Below, piece after piece: positions 44,759 through 54,168 of a stretch of 64,000 nucleotides of DNA (its first letter is position 1; every line of letters begins with the position of its first letter). Under the pieces are notes generated by a model. That model saw nothing but the letters and a program-made list of their open reading frames with translations. It had not been told where the DNA came from and did not search any database. Both the position numbers and the translations under genes were made by a program. This DNA comes from Rikenellaceae bacterium (GTDB taxonomy: Bacteria; Bacteroidota; Bacteroidia; Bacteroidales; Rikenellaceae): NCBI GenBank assembly GCA_015060165.1, contig SUZC01000007.1:55943-119942 (forward strand), given 5' to 3'.

Positions 44759-46312
44759 ATGAGACAAAAATTACTATATATTTTACTCTCAACCGTTTTG
44801 CTTTCGGTTGGCTGGTTGGGCGGAAGTGGTTTGACTCTGCTTGTGGCGCTGGTACCGTTGCTTTGCATCAGTGCCTCGTATGGAGCTTCAGCTAAGGATT
44901 GGTGGCGTATGGCAGGCTGGGCAGCTTTGACTTTTGTGTTATGGAACGCTGCTACTATATGGTGGGTATGGATTGCTACTCCCGCAGGCCCGATTACCGC
45001 AACCATCTTCTCTACGTTCTGGAACCTTGTGGCATTTATGCTCTTTCACTATGTGTCGAAACGAGCTACAAAGTCGGTGGCATACACGATTTTGGTGGCA
45101 TCGTGGATAGCTACCGAATATTGCTATATCAGTGCTGAGGTGTTGTCGTTCCCGTGGCTTACACTTGGAAATGGCTTTTCTGGCGATACTTGGGCTGTGC
45201 AGTGGTATGAATGGACTGGAGTACTTGGCGGCTCGTTGTGGGTACTGGTGAGTAATATCGCAATATTTGAGGCTTGGAAAAATCGCAGTCGTGCAGCATT
45301 TGTCAAGGCATCTTTGGCGGTGGTATTACCACTTATTACCTCGCTTGCTCTATATCTTTTCTGGCAGCCGGCGGAACAGAGTGTTAAGATTGCTGTTTTG
45401 CAGCCAAATGTCGATTGTTATGAGGAGAAATTTAGCGATAATGCACGTTGGCAGATGCAAAATATAGCATCATTGATCTCGGAAGTGCCAGCCGATTCCC
45501 GTATTGTAGTATTGCCTGAGACGGCTTTGCCAGAACGATTGGATGACGATGATGTGCAGCGAGGAGTGACGGTTAACGCTATTGCTAATCAGCTTCGTGA
45601 GGCTGCTCCCGATGCTATGGCGGTAGTTGGAGCTACCACAATTAAACGTTATGCCCAAGGTCAGCCAACAAGTTCGACGGCTCGTCGTGGTAACGGATTC
45701 TATTATGATTTCTTTAATTCGGCTATCGCAATTAATGGCGACTCGGAAGCCGATGTTCATCATAAGATGCGTCTTGTGATAGGCGTGGAGGCTATGCCCT
45801 TTACCAATTTCCTGAATAAGTTTGTCGATTTGGGTGGTATAACAGGACAACTTGGTCGTAATAGCCAAGCAACAGTCTTTGAACGCGATGGCGTAAAGGC
45901 TGGCCCGGCAATCTGTTATGAGGGAATTTATGGCGATTGCTTTGCTCGTTTTGCCCGTGAGGGGGCCGAAGTGATGCTCGTAATGTCGAATGATGGATGG
46001 TGGGGAGATACTCCTGGGCATCGTCGATTGTTTGATTATTGCCGATTGCGAGCCATCGAGACTCGCCGAGCAATTGCACGTAGTGCCAACACAGGAGTTT
46101 CGGGATTTATCAATTCGCGAGGTGATGTTATCCAACGTTTGGATTGGGATGAACGAGGTGTGCTTAATTCGGAGGTTGAGCAACGTGGCGAGCAGACGAT
46201 TTATGTACGTTATGGTGATTGGATTGGCCGTTTGTCGTGGTTGCTTACCTTGCTTGGCGTACTCTACTATTCGGCCTATCGTACTCGTCGTAAAAATCAT
46301 CTTGTAGATTAA
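44759..46312 (+). CDS. lnt: apolipoprotein N-acyltransferase
   Basis: A 517-residue inner-membrane enzyme that adds the third acyl chain to lipoproteins. About seven hydrophobic segments precede a nitrilase domain with Glu in VVLPETALPE, Lys in HHKMRLVIGVE and Cys in GPAICYEGIYGD, the catalytic triad. A last transmembrane helix (LSWLLTLLGVLYYSAY) closes the protein. It serves the many lipoproteins encoded nearby. folC follows after 11 bp. Confidence 0.94.
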   Translation: MRQKLLYILLSTVLLSVGWLGGSGLTLLVALVPLLCISASYGASAKDWWRMAGWAALTFVLWNAATIWWVWIATPAGPITATIFSTFWNLVAFMLFHYVSKRATKSVAYTILVASWIATEYCYISAEVLSFPWLTLGNGFSGDTWAVQWYEWTGVLGGSLWVLVSNIAIFEAWKNRSRAAFVKASLAVVLPLITSLALYLFWQPAEQSVKIAVLQPNVDCYEEKFSDNARWQMQNIASLISEVPADSRIVVLPETALPERLDDDDVQRGVTVNAIANQLREAAPDAMAVVGATTIKRYAQGQPTSSTARRGNGFYYDFFNSAIAINGDSEADVHHKMRLVIGVEAMPFTNFLNKFVDLGGITGQLGRNSQATVFERDGVKAGPAICYEGIYGDCFARFAREGAEVMLVMSNDGWWGDTPGHRRLFDYCRLRAIETRRAIARSANTGVSGFINSRGDVIQRLDWDERGVLNSEVEQRGEQTIYVRYGDWIGRLSWLLTLLGVLYYSAYRTRRKNHLVD

Positions 46313-46323
46313 AATTCAATCAT

Positions 46324-47619
46324 ATGAACTATTCTCAAACAATCGATTTTCTCTTCAATTCGTTGACAAGTTTTCAGCAGGTTGGAGCCGATGCTTACAA
46401 GCCTGGGCTTGATAGAATTACCGAGTTTTGTCGCCGCCTGGGAAATCCGCAGCGCAATTTCTATTCGATACACGTAGCTGGCACGAATGGAAAGGGCTCC
46501 GTTTCACATATATTAGCCTCGGTATTGCAGCAAGCCGGTTATCGTGTTGGATTGTTTACTTCGCCTCATTTAAAAGACTTTCGTGAGCGTATTAGGGTCG
46601 ATGGTGAGATGATTTCGAAACAGAAAGTTGTGAATTTTGTTGATAAGAATTTCGACTCTATGCAACAGTTGGGGCTGTCGTTTTTTGAGATGACGGCTGC
46701 TATGGCGTTCGATTATTTCGACCAGAGCGATGTGGAGGTGGCGGTTATTGAGACTGGACTAGGCGGAAGACTCGATGCAACAAATATTATCGTGCCATTG
46801 TTGAGCATAGTGACCAATATCGGCTTGGATCATACCGATTTGTTGGGCGATACATTACAGCAGATAGCCTCAGAGAAGGCTGGCATAATAAAGAAGAGCG
46901 TGCCTTTGTTGTTGGGTGAGTCGAGTGATCAGTACGATGCTGTATTCGAACAGCGTGCAGCAGAAGTAAAGTCGCGAGTTATATATGCACAGCAACTTTT
47001 CCGTTGCCTGTCACATCGTGTTGAGGGTGATTTGCAGTGTATGAAAATTGAGCGAATTAACGATGGGCATCAATACGATTTGAAGATTGACCTTTTGGGT
47101 GATTATCAGTATAATAATGTGATTACCGCTTCTGCAGCCGTGCATTATCTTCACTCATCAACACCACTCACAATTAGCCGCCGTGCATTTGTTGAGGGAT
47201 TGGAGTTGGCTGCCCGAACAACAAATTTGGCTGGACGTTGGCAGATTTTGGGCCGCTGGCCTTTAGTGGTGTGTGATACGGGTCATAATGCTCACGGATT
47301 GAGATTGGTATGTGATAAGTTGTGCAGTATGGCATCGGATTTTACACGTCAGATTTGCGTGGTTGGTTTTGTGCGCGAAAAGAATATCGATGAGATTCTG
47401 CCACTTTTGCCTAAGCAGGCATATTATATTTTTACTCAGGCTAATGTGAGTCGAGCTTTGCCGGCCGATGAACTTAGCCAGAAGGCTGCTGAGGCTGGGC
47501 TTATCGGTGAGGTTGTGCCGACAGTTGAAGGGGCATTGGTGAAGGCTCGCGAGATGGCCGTTTCGACCGATATGATTTTTGTTGGTGGTAGTAATTTTGT
47601 GGTCGCAGAGGTGTTATAA
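46324..47619 (+). CDS. folC: folylpolyglutamate / dihydrofolate synthase FolC
   Basis: A 431-residue Mur-ligase-like enzyme. It has the ATP loop HVAGTNGKGSVSH (about 49-61), GLFTSPHLKDFRERI, ETGLGGRLDATN, SIVTNIGLDHTDLLG and VCDTGHNAHG. It adds glutamates to folate, and many bacterial forms also make dihydrofolate. It starts 11 bp after lnt and ends before a terminator. Confidence 0.94.
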   Translation: MNYSQTIDFLFNSLTSFQQVGADAYKPGLDRITEFCRRLGNPQRNFYSIHVAGTNGKGSVSHILASVLQQAGYRVGLFTSPHLKDFRERIRVDGEMISKQKVVNFVDKNFDSMQQLGLSFFEMTAAMAFDYFDQSDVEVAVIETGLGGRLDATNIIVPLLSIVTNIGLDHTDLLGDTLQQIASEKAGIIKKSVPLLLGESSDQYDAVFEQRAAEVKSRVIYAQQLFRCLSHRVEGDLQCMKIERINDGHQYDLKIDLLGDYQYNNVITASAAVHYLHSSTPLTISRRAFVEGLELAARTTNLAGRWQILGRWPLVVCDTGHNAHGLRLVCDKLCSMASDFTRQICVVGFVREKNIDEILPLLPKQAYYIFTQANVSRALPADELSQKAAEAGLIGEVVPTVEGALVKAREMAVSTDMIFVGGSNFVVAEVL

Positions 47620-47700
47620 TCGCGATGTGGCGACTGTGTAAGCTCAAGAACTAAAATATCCGCAAATAATTTGTGAGGAGTTGTTTGCCTGGAAAAATAA

Positions 47701-47728
47701 AGAGGTTGTCGAATGCTCGACAACCTCT
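47701..47728. terminator. bidirectional terminator
   Basis: AGAGGTTGTCGA, loop ATGC, TCGACAACCTCT: a perfect 12-bp stem between folC and the convergent DUF3467 gene. Confidence 0.82.
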
Positions 47729-47813
47729 TCTCACAACATCAAAACCGACCTATTATGAATGCACCTTGACTAGTGCAAAAACGATTCAAAAGTGATTTTG
47801 GCTTACCAATAAA

Positions 47814-48134
47814 TTATGCGTTACCCATAGGGCCCATACCCAAAATAGGGTCATCGTTGGTGTGACCGGCCGGCTGTGGGATCTCAATTTTACCCATATT
47901 GCTTTCGTAACGAGTGATGTTCTCTTGAAGCGAGAGCAGTAAACGTTTTGCATGTTCGGGCGTGAGGATTACTCGGCTCTTGACCTTAGCCTTGGTAATT
48001 CCTGGAAGGACTGTCGCAAAATCGACAATGAATTCCGATGTAGAGTGCGATATGATTGCCAGATTGCAATAGTTACCCTGTGCTACGTCCTCGCTTAACT
48101 CGATGTTGAGTCCCTGTTTTTGTACTTCTGCCAT
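47814..48134 (-). CDS. DUF3467 family protein
   Basis: A 106-residue soluble protein with the DUF3467 core (AQGNYCNLAIISHSTSEFIVDFA; SRVILTPEHAKRLLLSLQENI). Members occur through Bacteroidota and other bacteria; the function is unknown. The C-terminus is Gly/Met/Pro-rich. A CAAAGTTA (48159-48166) read on the minus strand is TAACTTTG, a probable -7 element 25 bp upstream. Confidence 0.85.
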   Translation of the reverse strand: MAEVQKQGLNIELSEDVAQGNYCNLAIISHSTSEFIVDFATVLPGITKAKVKSRVILTPEHAKRLLLSLQENITRYESNMGKIEIPQPAGHTNDDPILGMGPMGNA

Positions 48135-48293
48135 ATAAGCCTGATTTAATTGGTGCTACAAAGTTATTGAATAATCTCTCCTTGTGGACGATATGTCGGT
48201 TTTAGTTTTCGATAAATTATTAACAATTTGACAAAAAGTGTACAACGTTAAATCTTATCGCTTCAGTTGCTTTAATATTTCATATTAAATTCC

Positions 48294-48301
48294 TACCTTT
48301 G
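48294..48301 (+). promoter_or_regulatory. probable -7 element of the LysE-cmk run
   Basis: TACCTTTG matches TAnnTTTG, 24 bp before the ATG at 48326; a TTTA at 48271 is a near match for the -33 element. Confidence 0.5.
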
Positions 48302-48325
48302 CCGCATAATTGTAAACGTTGAGTA

Positions 48326-48985
48326 ATGATAGTCGGTTTGATCGATATATTCTTGAGGGGCTTGGGCGTTGGTTTGGCTTCGTCTGTTACCGTTGGACCT
48401 GTTGCAGTGTTGTGTATCCAGCGAACGTTGAGCAAAAATCGTCGCTCGGGTTTGGCATCAGGTCTGGGAGTGGCGTGTGCCGATATGTTGATGGCGATTG
48501 TCGCATTCTCATTCTATGCTATGTTGCAGGCCCAGATTGAGGAGTATAGCCTTATCTTGCAGGTTGTGGGTGGTATCTTCGTGGTGGGAGTTGGAGTTTA
48601 CATCTATTTCCAAAATCCGGTACGTCAGATTCGCAAGAACCGTGCAGGAAAGCAGGATTTATGGCAGGATTTTTCGTCGATGTTCGCATTTACGCTGGCT
48701 AATTTTGTTGTGGTTATTCCATATTTGTTGGCATTTTTTGCGATGTTCAATGTGGGTATGCACTCTCACGATGTCGCATCGCTATTAATGAGCGGAGTTA
48801 CGATTCTGGGATTTTTCGCAGGAGCTATGGGGTGGTGGACATTCCTCACCCTTACCATCGATCTGTTCCGCCGTCGTTTTCGTCCACGTCATATGCTTAC
48901 TATCAACCATATTGCTGGAGTTATAATCAGCATATTGGGCGCATTTACTATTATTTCTACGTTTTATAACATCTTACCCCGATAA
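48326..48985 (+). CDS. LysE family translocator
   Basis: A 219-residue protein with about six transmembrane segments and the LysE/RhtB-type start GLGVGLASSVTVGPVAVLCIQRTLSKNR shortened. Such proteins export amino acids or related small molecules; the substrate is unknown. It shares TAATG with cmk and is thus translationally coupled to it, a frequent arrangement in Bacteroidales. Confidence 0.85.
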   Translation: MIVGLIDIFLRGLGVGLASSVTVGPVAVLCIQRTLSKNRRSGLASGLGVACADMLMAIVAFSFYAMLQAQIEEYSLILQVVGGIFVVGVGVYIYFQNPVRQIRKNRAGKQDLWQDFSSMFAFTLANFVVVIPYLLAFFAMFNVGMHSHDVASLLMSGVTILGFFAGAMGWWTFLTLTIDLFRRRFRPRHMLTINHIAGVIISILGAFTIISTFYNILPR

Positions 48986-49686
48986 TGAGTAAACTTACAA
49001 AGAAAATTGTGATTGCCATTGATGGATTTTCGTCGTGTGGCAAAAGTACCTTTGCGAAGGCTATTGCAGCCCGTTTGGGCTATATTTTTATCGATACAGG
49101 AGCCATGTATCGTGCAGTAACACTTTGTGCAATCAATCAAGGAGCCGTGAGTGAGGATTTGGTCAATGAACAGGCTGTTGTGGCTTTGCTTGATGGAGTA
49201 GACATCTCGTTTAAGTTTAATTCGGAACGCGAAGCGAGCGATGTGTATGTCAATGGAGAGTGTGTCGAGGATCAAATTCGTTCAATCGAGGTTAGTAACT
49301 GCGTGAGCCGCATAAGCTCGATTCGTGAGGTGAGAGAGAAACTTGTTGCTTTGCAGCAGCAGATGGGTCGCGACCGAGGTGTGGTGATGGATGGCCGTGA
49401 TATTGGTACGGTAGTATTCCCCGATGCCGAGTTGAAGATATTTATGACAGCCGATGCCAAGGTTCGTGCTGAGCGTCGTTATGCTGAGCTTACAGCCAAG
49501 GGTGACAAAGTTACGATGGAGGAGATTCTTGAGAATGTAATCTCTCGCGATAAGGCTGATATGACACGTGCCATCTCGCCATTGCGTCAGGCCGAAGATG
49601 CCGTTGTGCTTGATAATAGCTATATGAGCGTCGAGGAGCAGATGGAGTGGTTTATGGAGCGTTATGAGTCGCTCGTTAAGGAATAA
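48985..49686 (+). CDS. cmk: cytidylate kinase
   Basis: A 233-residue (d)CMP kinase. The P-loop is DGFSSCGKSTFAKAIA, followed by FIDTGAMYRAVTL, VVMDGRDIGTVVFPDAELKIFMTA and the RDKADMTRAISPL region, all Cmk signatures. It phosphorylates CMP and dCMP for nucleotide supply. The ATG overlaps the stop of the LysE gene; ispH follows after 44 bp. Confidence 0.95.
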   Translation: MSKLTKKIVIAIDGFSSCGKSTFAKAIAARLGYIFIDTGAMYRAVTLCAINQGAVSEDLVNEQAVVALLDGVDISFKFNSEREASDVYVNGECVEDQIRSIEVSNCVSRISSIREVREKLVALQQQMGRDRGVVMDGRDIGTVVFPDAELKIFMTADAKVRAERRYAELTAKGDKVTMEEILENVISRDKADMTRAISPLRQAEDAVVLDNSYMSVEEQMEWFMERYESLVKE

Positions 49687-49730
49687 TTTGCTCGATGTAA
49701 AGTAAATATCGGAGATAAAGGATAATAGCT

Positions 49731-50597
49731 ATGTATGTAGAGATAGATGAGAACTCAGGATTCTGCTTTGGAGTGGTAAGAGCTATTTCGAGGGCCGAGG
49801 TGGCGCTGTCGGAGTCGGATGGCGAAGTGTACTCTTTGGGCGATATTGTGCACAATCGAATGGAGGTGCAGCGTTTGGAGGATATGGGCTTACGTACGGT
49901 TACTCATGACGATATGGAGGCATTGCAGGGTCGTGACCTGTTTATTCGTGCACACGGCGAGCCTCCCACAACATATACTCGAGCTCGGGAGTTGGGTATT
50001 CACGTCATTGATGCCACTTGTCCGGTAGTAGCGCAGTTGCAGCGTAAGGTGGTGGCTGCCCATGAACAGATGGAGAGCGTAGGAGGTCAAGTGGTGATTC
50101 TTGGCAAACGAGGTCATGCCGAGGTCGTAGGTCTTACGGGTCAGGTCGCCAACCATGCAATTGTGATTGAGCGCGAGGAGGACCTTTCTGCTATTGATTT
50201 CTCTCGTCCGATATTCTTCCTATCGCAGACTACACAGAGTGTGGGTCTGTTTTGGCGTTTGGCCGATAAGATGCGTGAGATGCTTGACGATGAGAGCAAA
50301 TTAACTGTCGATGATACAATCTGTCGTCGCGTATCAAACCGCGAGAGTGCCTTGCGCGATTTCGCAGCTCGTTTCGATGTGGTGATATTTGTGTGTGGCA
50401 AGAAGTCGAGCAATGGAAAGGTGTTGTTTGACGTGTGTCGCAATGCCAATCCGCATAGCTATAATATTGAGGAGCAGAGTGAGCTTGTCGATGAGTGGTT
50501 CAAGGATTGCAATAGTGTAGGAATCTGCGGAGCGACATCGACCCCTGCATGGCTGATGCGACAAGTGGCCGATGCAATCAACGAGCGCTTTGCTTAA
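49731..50597 (+). CDS. ispH: 4-hydroxy-3-methylbut-2-enyl diphosphate reductase IspH
   Basis: A 288-residue iron-sulfur enzyme that makes IPP and DMAPP in the last MEP step. The three cluster cysteines are in SGFCFGVVRA, DATCPVV and VGICGATSTP; HGEPPTTY and FLSQTTQS are also typical. Together with ispG at 1285 this shows use of the MEP route. The tandem cmk-ispH is common in Bacteroidales. Confidence 0.96.
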   Translation: MYVEIDENSGFCFGVVRAISRAEVALSESDGEVYSLGDIVHNRMEVQRLEDMGLRTVTHDDMEALQGRDLFIRAHGEPPTTYTRARELGIHVIDATCPVVAQLQRKVVAAHEQMESVGGQVVILGKRGHAEVVGLTGQVANHAIVIEREEDLSAIDFSRPIFFLSQTTQSVGLFWRLADKMREMLDDESKLTVDDTICRRVSNRESALRDFAARFDVVIFVCGKKSSNGKVLFDVCRNANPHSYNIEEQSELVDEWFKDCNSVGICGATSTPAWLMRQVADAINERFA

Positions 50598-50725
50598 TGA
50601 TTTTTTTATGGGCTTATGATTTGTGTCGAGAGTTTGTGCTGTAGTAGTGATTTTTTCTAAAAAAAGATCAGAGTAAATTTTGAAAAAGATTGAAGTTGTT
50701 GAATTGAAAGAAATATTTTGAGAGT

Positions 50726-51196
50726 ATGGTTAGATATATACTTTGTGCCGTAAAATATTTGTTGGCATTCATCGTTTTGTATTTGGGTCTTTTGTGGCTC
50801 AGCCAGCGTGTCGCGGGTGTTGAAGTGCCACTGCTTGATGCTGTGATGGCAACTTTGCAGACCCGCAAGGGGCAGTTGCTTGTTGTCGCGGTTGTGGTAT
50901 TGGCAGCGTTGTATCCCAAGTGGGGTTTTATTACGCGCCGTGTGGAGTGTGATATGGTTGAAGATCGCGAGCAGATTCTGGCTGCATTCTCAGCATCGGG
51001 ATTCGCGCTTGTGGCCGAGAATGATGACAAGATGGTATTTCAGGCTGATAGCGTTTTGCGCCGTTTGTCGTTTTTGATGGAGGATGAGATTACGGTTTCG
51101 CAGTATGGCCAGTGGGTTGAGGTAAAAGGTATCCGTCGTGCAGCGGCACGTGTGGCCTACCGATTGGAGATGTTTGTGACAAATAAAAGACGATAA
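50726..51196 (+). CDS. hypothetical two-helix membrane protein
   Basis: A 156-residue protein with two hydrophobic segments (about 8-28 and 48-68) followed by a soluble C-terminal domain of about 85 residues with alternating strands. No family was recognised. It lies 128 bp after ispH and 59 bp before the second S41 protease, with no obvious terminator. Confidence 0.7.
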   Translation: MVRYILCAVKYLLAFIVLYLGLLWLSQRVAGVEVPLLDAVMATLQTRKGQLLVVAVVVLAALYPKWGFITRRVECDMVEDREQILAAFSASGFALVAENDDKMVFQADSVLRRLSFLMEDEITVSQYGQWVEVKGIRRAAARVAYRLEMFVTNKRR

Positions 51197-51255
51197 AAGG
51201 TCTTGAATGGCGCGGTAATAAACGTCATTATGTGATAATTGAAATGTTCTAAGTA

Positions 51256-52941
51256 ATGCAGATACAACGTATGATAAATTTTCTTAGACGAGTAGGGGTG
51301 CTGATGGTAATAGCTATCGTGGCCATTGGCGGCTTGTGGGCAACCAAGCAGGATTTCGGGTTGGGCCGTAATATGGAGATTATGGTCAATCTGATGCGCG
51401 AGTTGTCGTTGCAGTATGTCGATGAGGTTGCACCGGATAAGTTGATGAAGGATGGAGCGACGGGTATGGTGCGTAACCTTGATCCCTATACAACCTATAT
51501 GTCGGAGTCTGAGATGAATGACTTTGAGATGCTTGCAACAGGTAAGTATGGCGGTATTGGTGCTACAATCCGTATGAAACGCGATAGTAGTGGCGTGGTG
51601 ATAGCTCAACCATACAAGGGCTCTCCTTCGGATTTGGCAGGCTTGAAGATTGGCGATAAGTTTGTCAGCATCGATGGTGAGGATGTGAGAAAGGCTACTT
51701 CGGCCGATATATCTTCAAAACTAAAGGGGACGCCTGGTACCAAAGTTAAGCTCTCAGTGGAGCGTTTGATGACCGGTAAGGTGGAGGAGTTTGAGATTGA
51801 ACGAGCTCGTATCTCAATTCCAGGTGTTCCGTATGCGGGTTTTGTTTCGGATGGCGTGGGATATATTCGTCATAACGATTTTACAGATGGCTGCTACGAT
51901 GAGATGCGTGCTGCAGTGGAGCGTTTGCGTAGAGAGGGCGAGTTGAAGGGTCTGATTCTCGACTATCGCGACAATGGAGGAGGCAGCCTGCCCGAGGCGG
52001 TTAAGATATTATCTATCTTCTTGCCAAAAGATACTAAGGTGGTTACTATGAAGGGCCGCACGGATCGTTCAAAGCGAGAGTATGTGACCGAGTCTACTCC
52101 CGTTTTGCCTGACGTCCCAATGGTTGCGCTTATCAATGGTAACTCTGCTTCGGCATCCGAGATTGTGTGTGGCGCATTGCAGGATATGGATCGTGCAGTG
52201 CTGATGGGCCAGCGTTCATATGGAAAGGGATTGGTGCAATCGCTTATGCCATTGGGTTATAATGCTTATGCCAAGATTACTACGGCTAAATATTATATTC
52301 CATCGGGACGTTGCGTGCAGCGCATCAACTATTCGTCTCATGATGGTAACAAGGAGAATATCCCCGATTCGCTTATTCGTGAGTTCAAGACTCGCAATGG
52401 CCGTAAGGTTTACGATGGCAAGGGTTTGATGCCCGATGTCAAGACTGATCCGGAATATATAAGCACGTTTGCCATGATGCTCTATAACCTGGGATATGTC
52501 GAGGACTTCTTGGATGGATATATGCGTCGTAATCCCAATTTGAAGGTCGACAATCGTTCGTTCTCGATTAGCGATAGTGACTATGAGGATTTTGTGAAAT
52601 TTATGTCCGACAAGGATGTCCCATATGAGTCGCGTACGCGTATAGCATTGGAGAATCTGAAGAAGATATCGAAAGAGGAGCGATATGATGCCAATTTTGC
52701 CGACGATTTAAAACAGATCGAGGCGAAGTTGAAAGACCAGACTGCTGATAATTTACGCCACTACCGTGCCGAGATGATGGATTTGCTTAATGGCGATGTG
52801 GTTATGCGTCACAACTATTTAGAGGGTGTTGTAGAGCATAATTTGGTGTCGGATAGTACGGTGATGAAGGCAGTAGAGCTTTTGCGCGATGGTGACCGAT
52901 ATAAGAAGATTCTTTCGGAACAGCATACTTCGAAAAATTAG
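51256..52941 (+). CDS. C-terminal processing peptidase, S41 family (paralogue 2)
   Basis: A 561-residue CtpA-like protease with an N-terminal membrane anchor (about 12-28), PDZ domain (about 88-180, with GGIGATIRM and GSPSDLAGLKIGD) and peptidase domain with Ser299 (NSASASEI), Lys324 (RSYGKG) and Gln328. The C-terminal region is helical. ATG 51256 or ATG 51271 could start it; both keep the anchor. Low similarity to the S41 protein at 14859 outside the motifs suggests an old duplication. Confidence 0.93.
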   Translation: MQIQRMINFLRRVGVLMVIAIVAIGGLWATKQDFGLGRNMEIMVNLMRELSLQYVDEVAPDKLMKDGATGMVRNLDPYTTYMSESEMNDFEMLATGKYGGIGATIRMKRDSSGVVIAQPYKGSPSDLAGLKIGDKFVSIDGEDVRKATSADISSKLKGTPGTKVKLSVERLMTGKVEEFEIERARISIPGVPYAGFVSDGVGYIRHNDFTDGCYDEMRAAVERLRREGELKGLILDYRDNGGGSLPEAVKILSIFLPKDTKVVTMKGRTDRSKREYVTESTPVLPDVPMVALINGNSASASEIVCGALQDMDRAVLMGQRSYGKGLVQSLMPLGYNAYAKITTAKYYIPSGRCVQRINYSSHDGNKENIPDSLIREFKTRNGRKVYDGKGLMPDVKTDPEYISTFAMMLYNLGYVEDFLDGYMRRNPNLKVDNRSFSISDSDYEDFVKFMSDKDVPYESRTRIALENLKKISKEERYDANFADDLKQIEAKLKDQTADNLRHYRAEMMDLLNGDVVMRHNYLEGVVEHNLVSDSTVMKAVELLRDGDRYKKILSEQHTSKN

Positions 52942-52986
52942 TTTGTCGTAGGGCCGAGTTAGGGATATAGTAGTGGCAGTGTTGTT

Positions 52987-54168
52987 ATGAAATTATTTGG
53001 TGCAGGAAAAATATCATTTCGTAGTCGCATATCGATTCTTGTAATTGGTATGGTCTTGGCTGTGCTGTCGCTATTCTATACCAACTATCTGGCCGATGTA
53101 CTTCGCCAAAAGGAGCATAACGACGTGAAGTTGTGGGTGGCGGCTATGGAGCGAGTTAGCCGCGATGCTTTTGGAAATTACCTGGTTGATCCACTTATCA
53201 CCCATATTCTCAGTTCGCAGAATAATATCCCTTTTATTATTACCGACGAGAATCTGGAACTCATTATGAGTAACCGTATTCCCGAGGAGGTATTGAGCGA
53301 TCCGGAGCGATATCGTCGTAAGTTGGATGAGCTGACAGAGGAGAATACTCCTCATCGTGTGCGTCTTATGTGGTCGACAGGCCATTATCATATGATTTTT
53401 TATGGCAAGTCGCAGTTACTTAGCGCGCTATATTATTTCCCGTATGTGCAGTGGCTTATCATATTTATCTTTATTATCTTTACATATATTGCTCTGCAAT
53501 CCACCAAGCAAGATGAGCAGAATCGTGTATGGATTGGATTAGCCAAGGAGACGGCACATCAGTTAGGTACACCCATCTCGTCGTTGCTCGGTTGGGTGGA
53601 ATATCTACGATCGCAGGAGGTTGATCCTTCGGCAGTTGATGAGATGAATAAGGATTTAGCTCATTTGATGAAGATTGTCGATCGTTTCTCAAAAATCGGT
53701 TCTGAGACAGTGTTGTCGCCCAATAACGTAAACGAGGTGGTGGGAGAATCGGTGATGTATTTCCGTAAGCGTATACCGCGTAATGTGACACTCTCGTATA
53801 ATGGTTTAGCTATGGCGCCTGTCAAGGCGAATATCAATGTGGCACTATTTGAGTGGGTGGTTGAGAATCTGATGAAGAATGCACTCGATGCAATGCAGGG
53901 CCACGGCGAGATAGATGTGAATGTATCATCGAACAATAAATTTGTTATTATCGATGTCTCGGATACAGGTAAAGGTATTGCCAAGAGTAATTGGAAACGA
54001 ATCTTCGAGCCAGGTTATACCACTAAAACCCGCGGATGGGGTTTGGGCTTGTCGCTTTCACGTCGTATTGTCGAGGATTATCATCACGGTAAAATATTTG
54101 TCGCTCGCAGCGAGGTGGGTCACGGTACAACATTCCGTATAACTCTTAAAAGAATTTTTGAACAATGA
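52987..54168 (+). CDS. sensor histidine kinase, orphan
   Basis: A 393-residue membrane kinase. Two transmembrane helices (about 15-33 and 152-172) flank a periplasmic sensor of about 115 residues. The H-box is AKETAHQLGTPISS with His191; the N-box ENLMKNALDAM, DTGKGI and WGLGLSLSRRIV follow. No response regulator is adjacent, so the partner lies elsewhere. The stop overlaps the next start (ATGA). Confidence 0.92.
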   Translation: MKLFGAGKISFRSRISILVIGMVLAVLSLFYTNYLADVLRQKEHNDVKLWVAAMERVSRDAFGNYLVDPLITHILSSQNNIPFIITDENLELIMSNRIPEEVLSDPERYRRKLDELTEENTPHRVRLMWSTGHYHMIFYGKSQLLSALYYFPYVQWLIIFIFIIFTYIALQSTKQDEQNRVWIGLAKETAHQLGTPISSLLGWVEYLRSQEVDPSAVDEMNKDLAHLMKIVDRFSKIGSETVLSPNNVNEVVGESVMYFRKRIPRNVTLSYNGLAMAPVKANINVALFEWVVENLMKNALDAMQGHGEIDVNVSSNNKFVIIDVSDTGKGIAKSNWKRIFEPGYTTKTRGWGLGLSLSRRIVEDYHHGKIFVARSEVGHGTTFRITLKRIFEQ

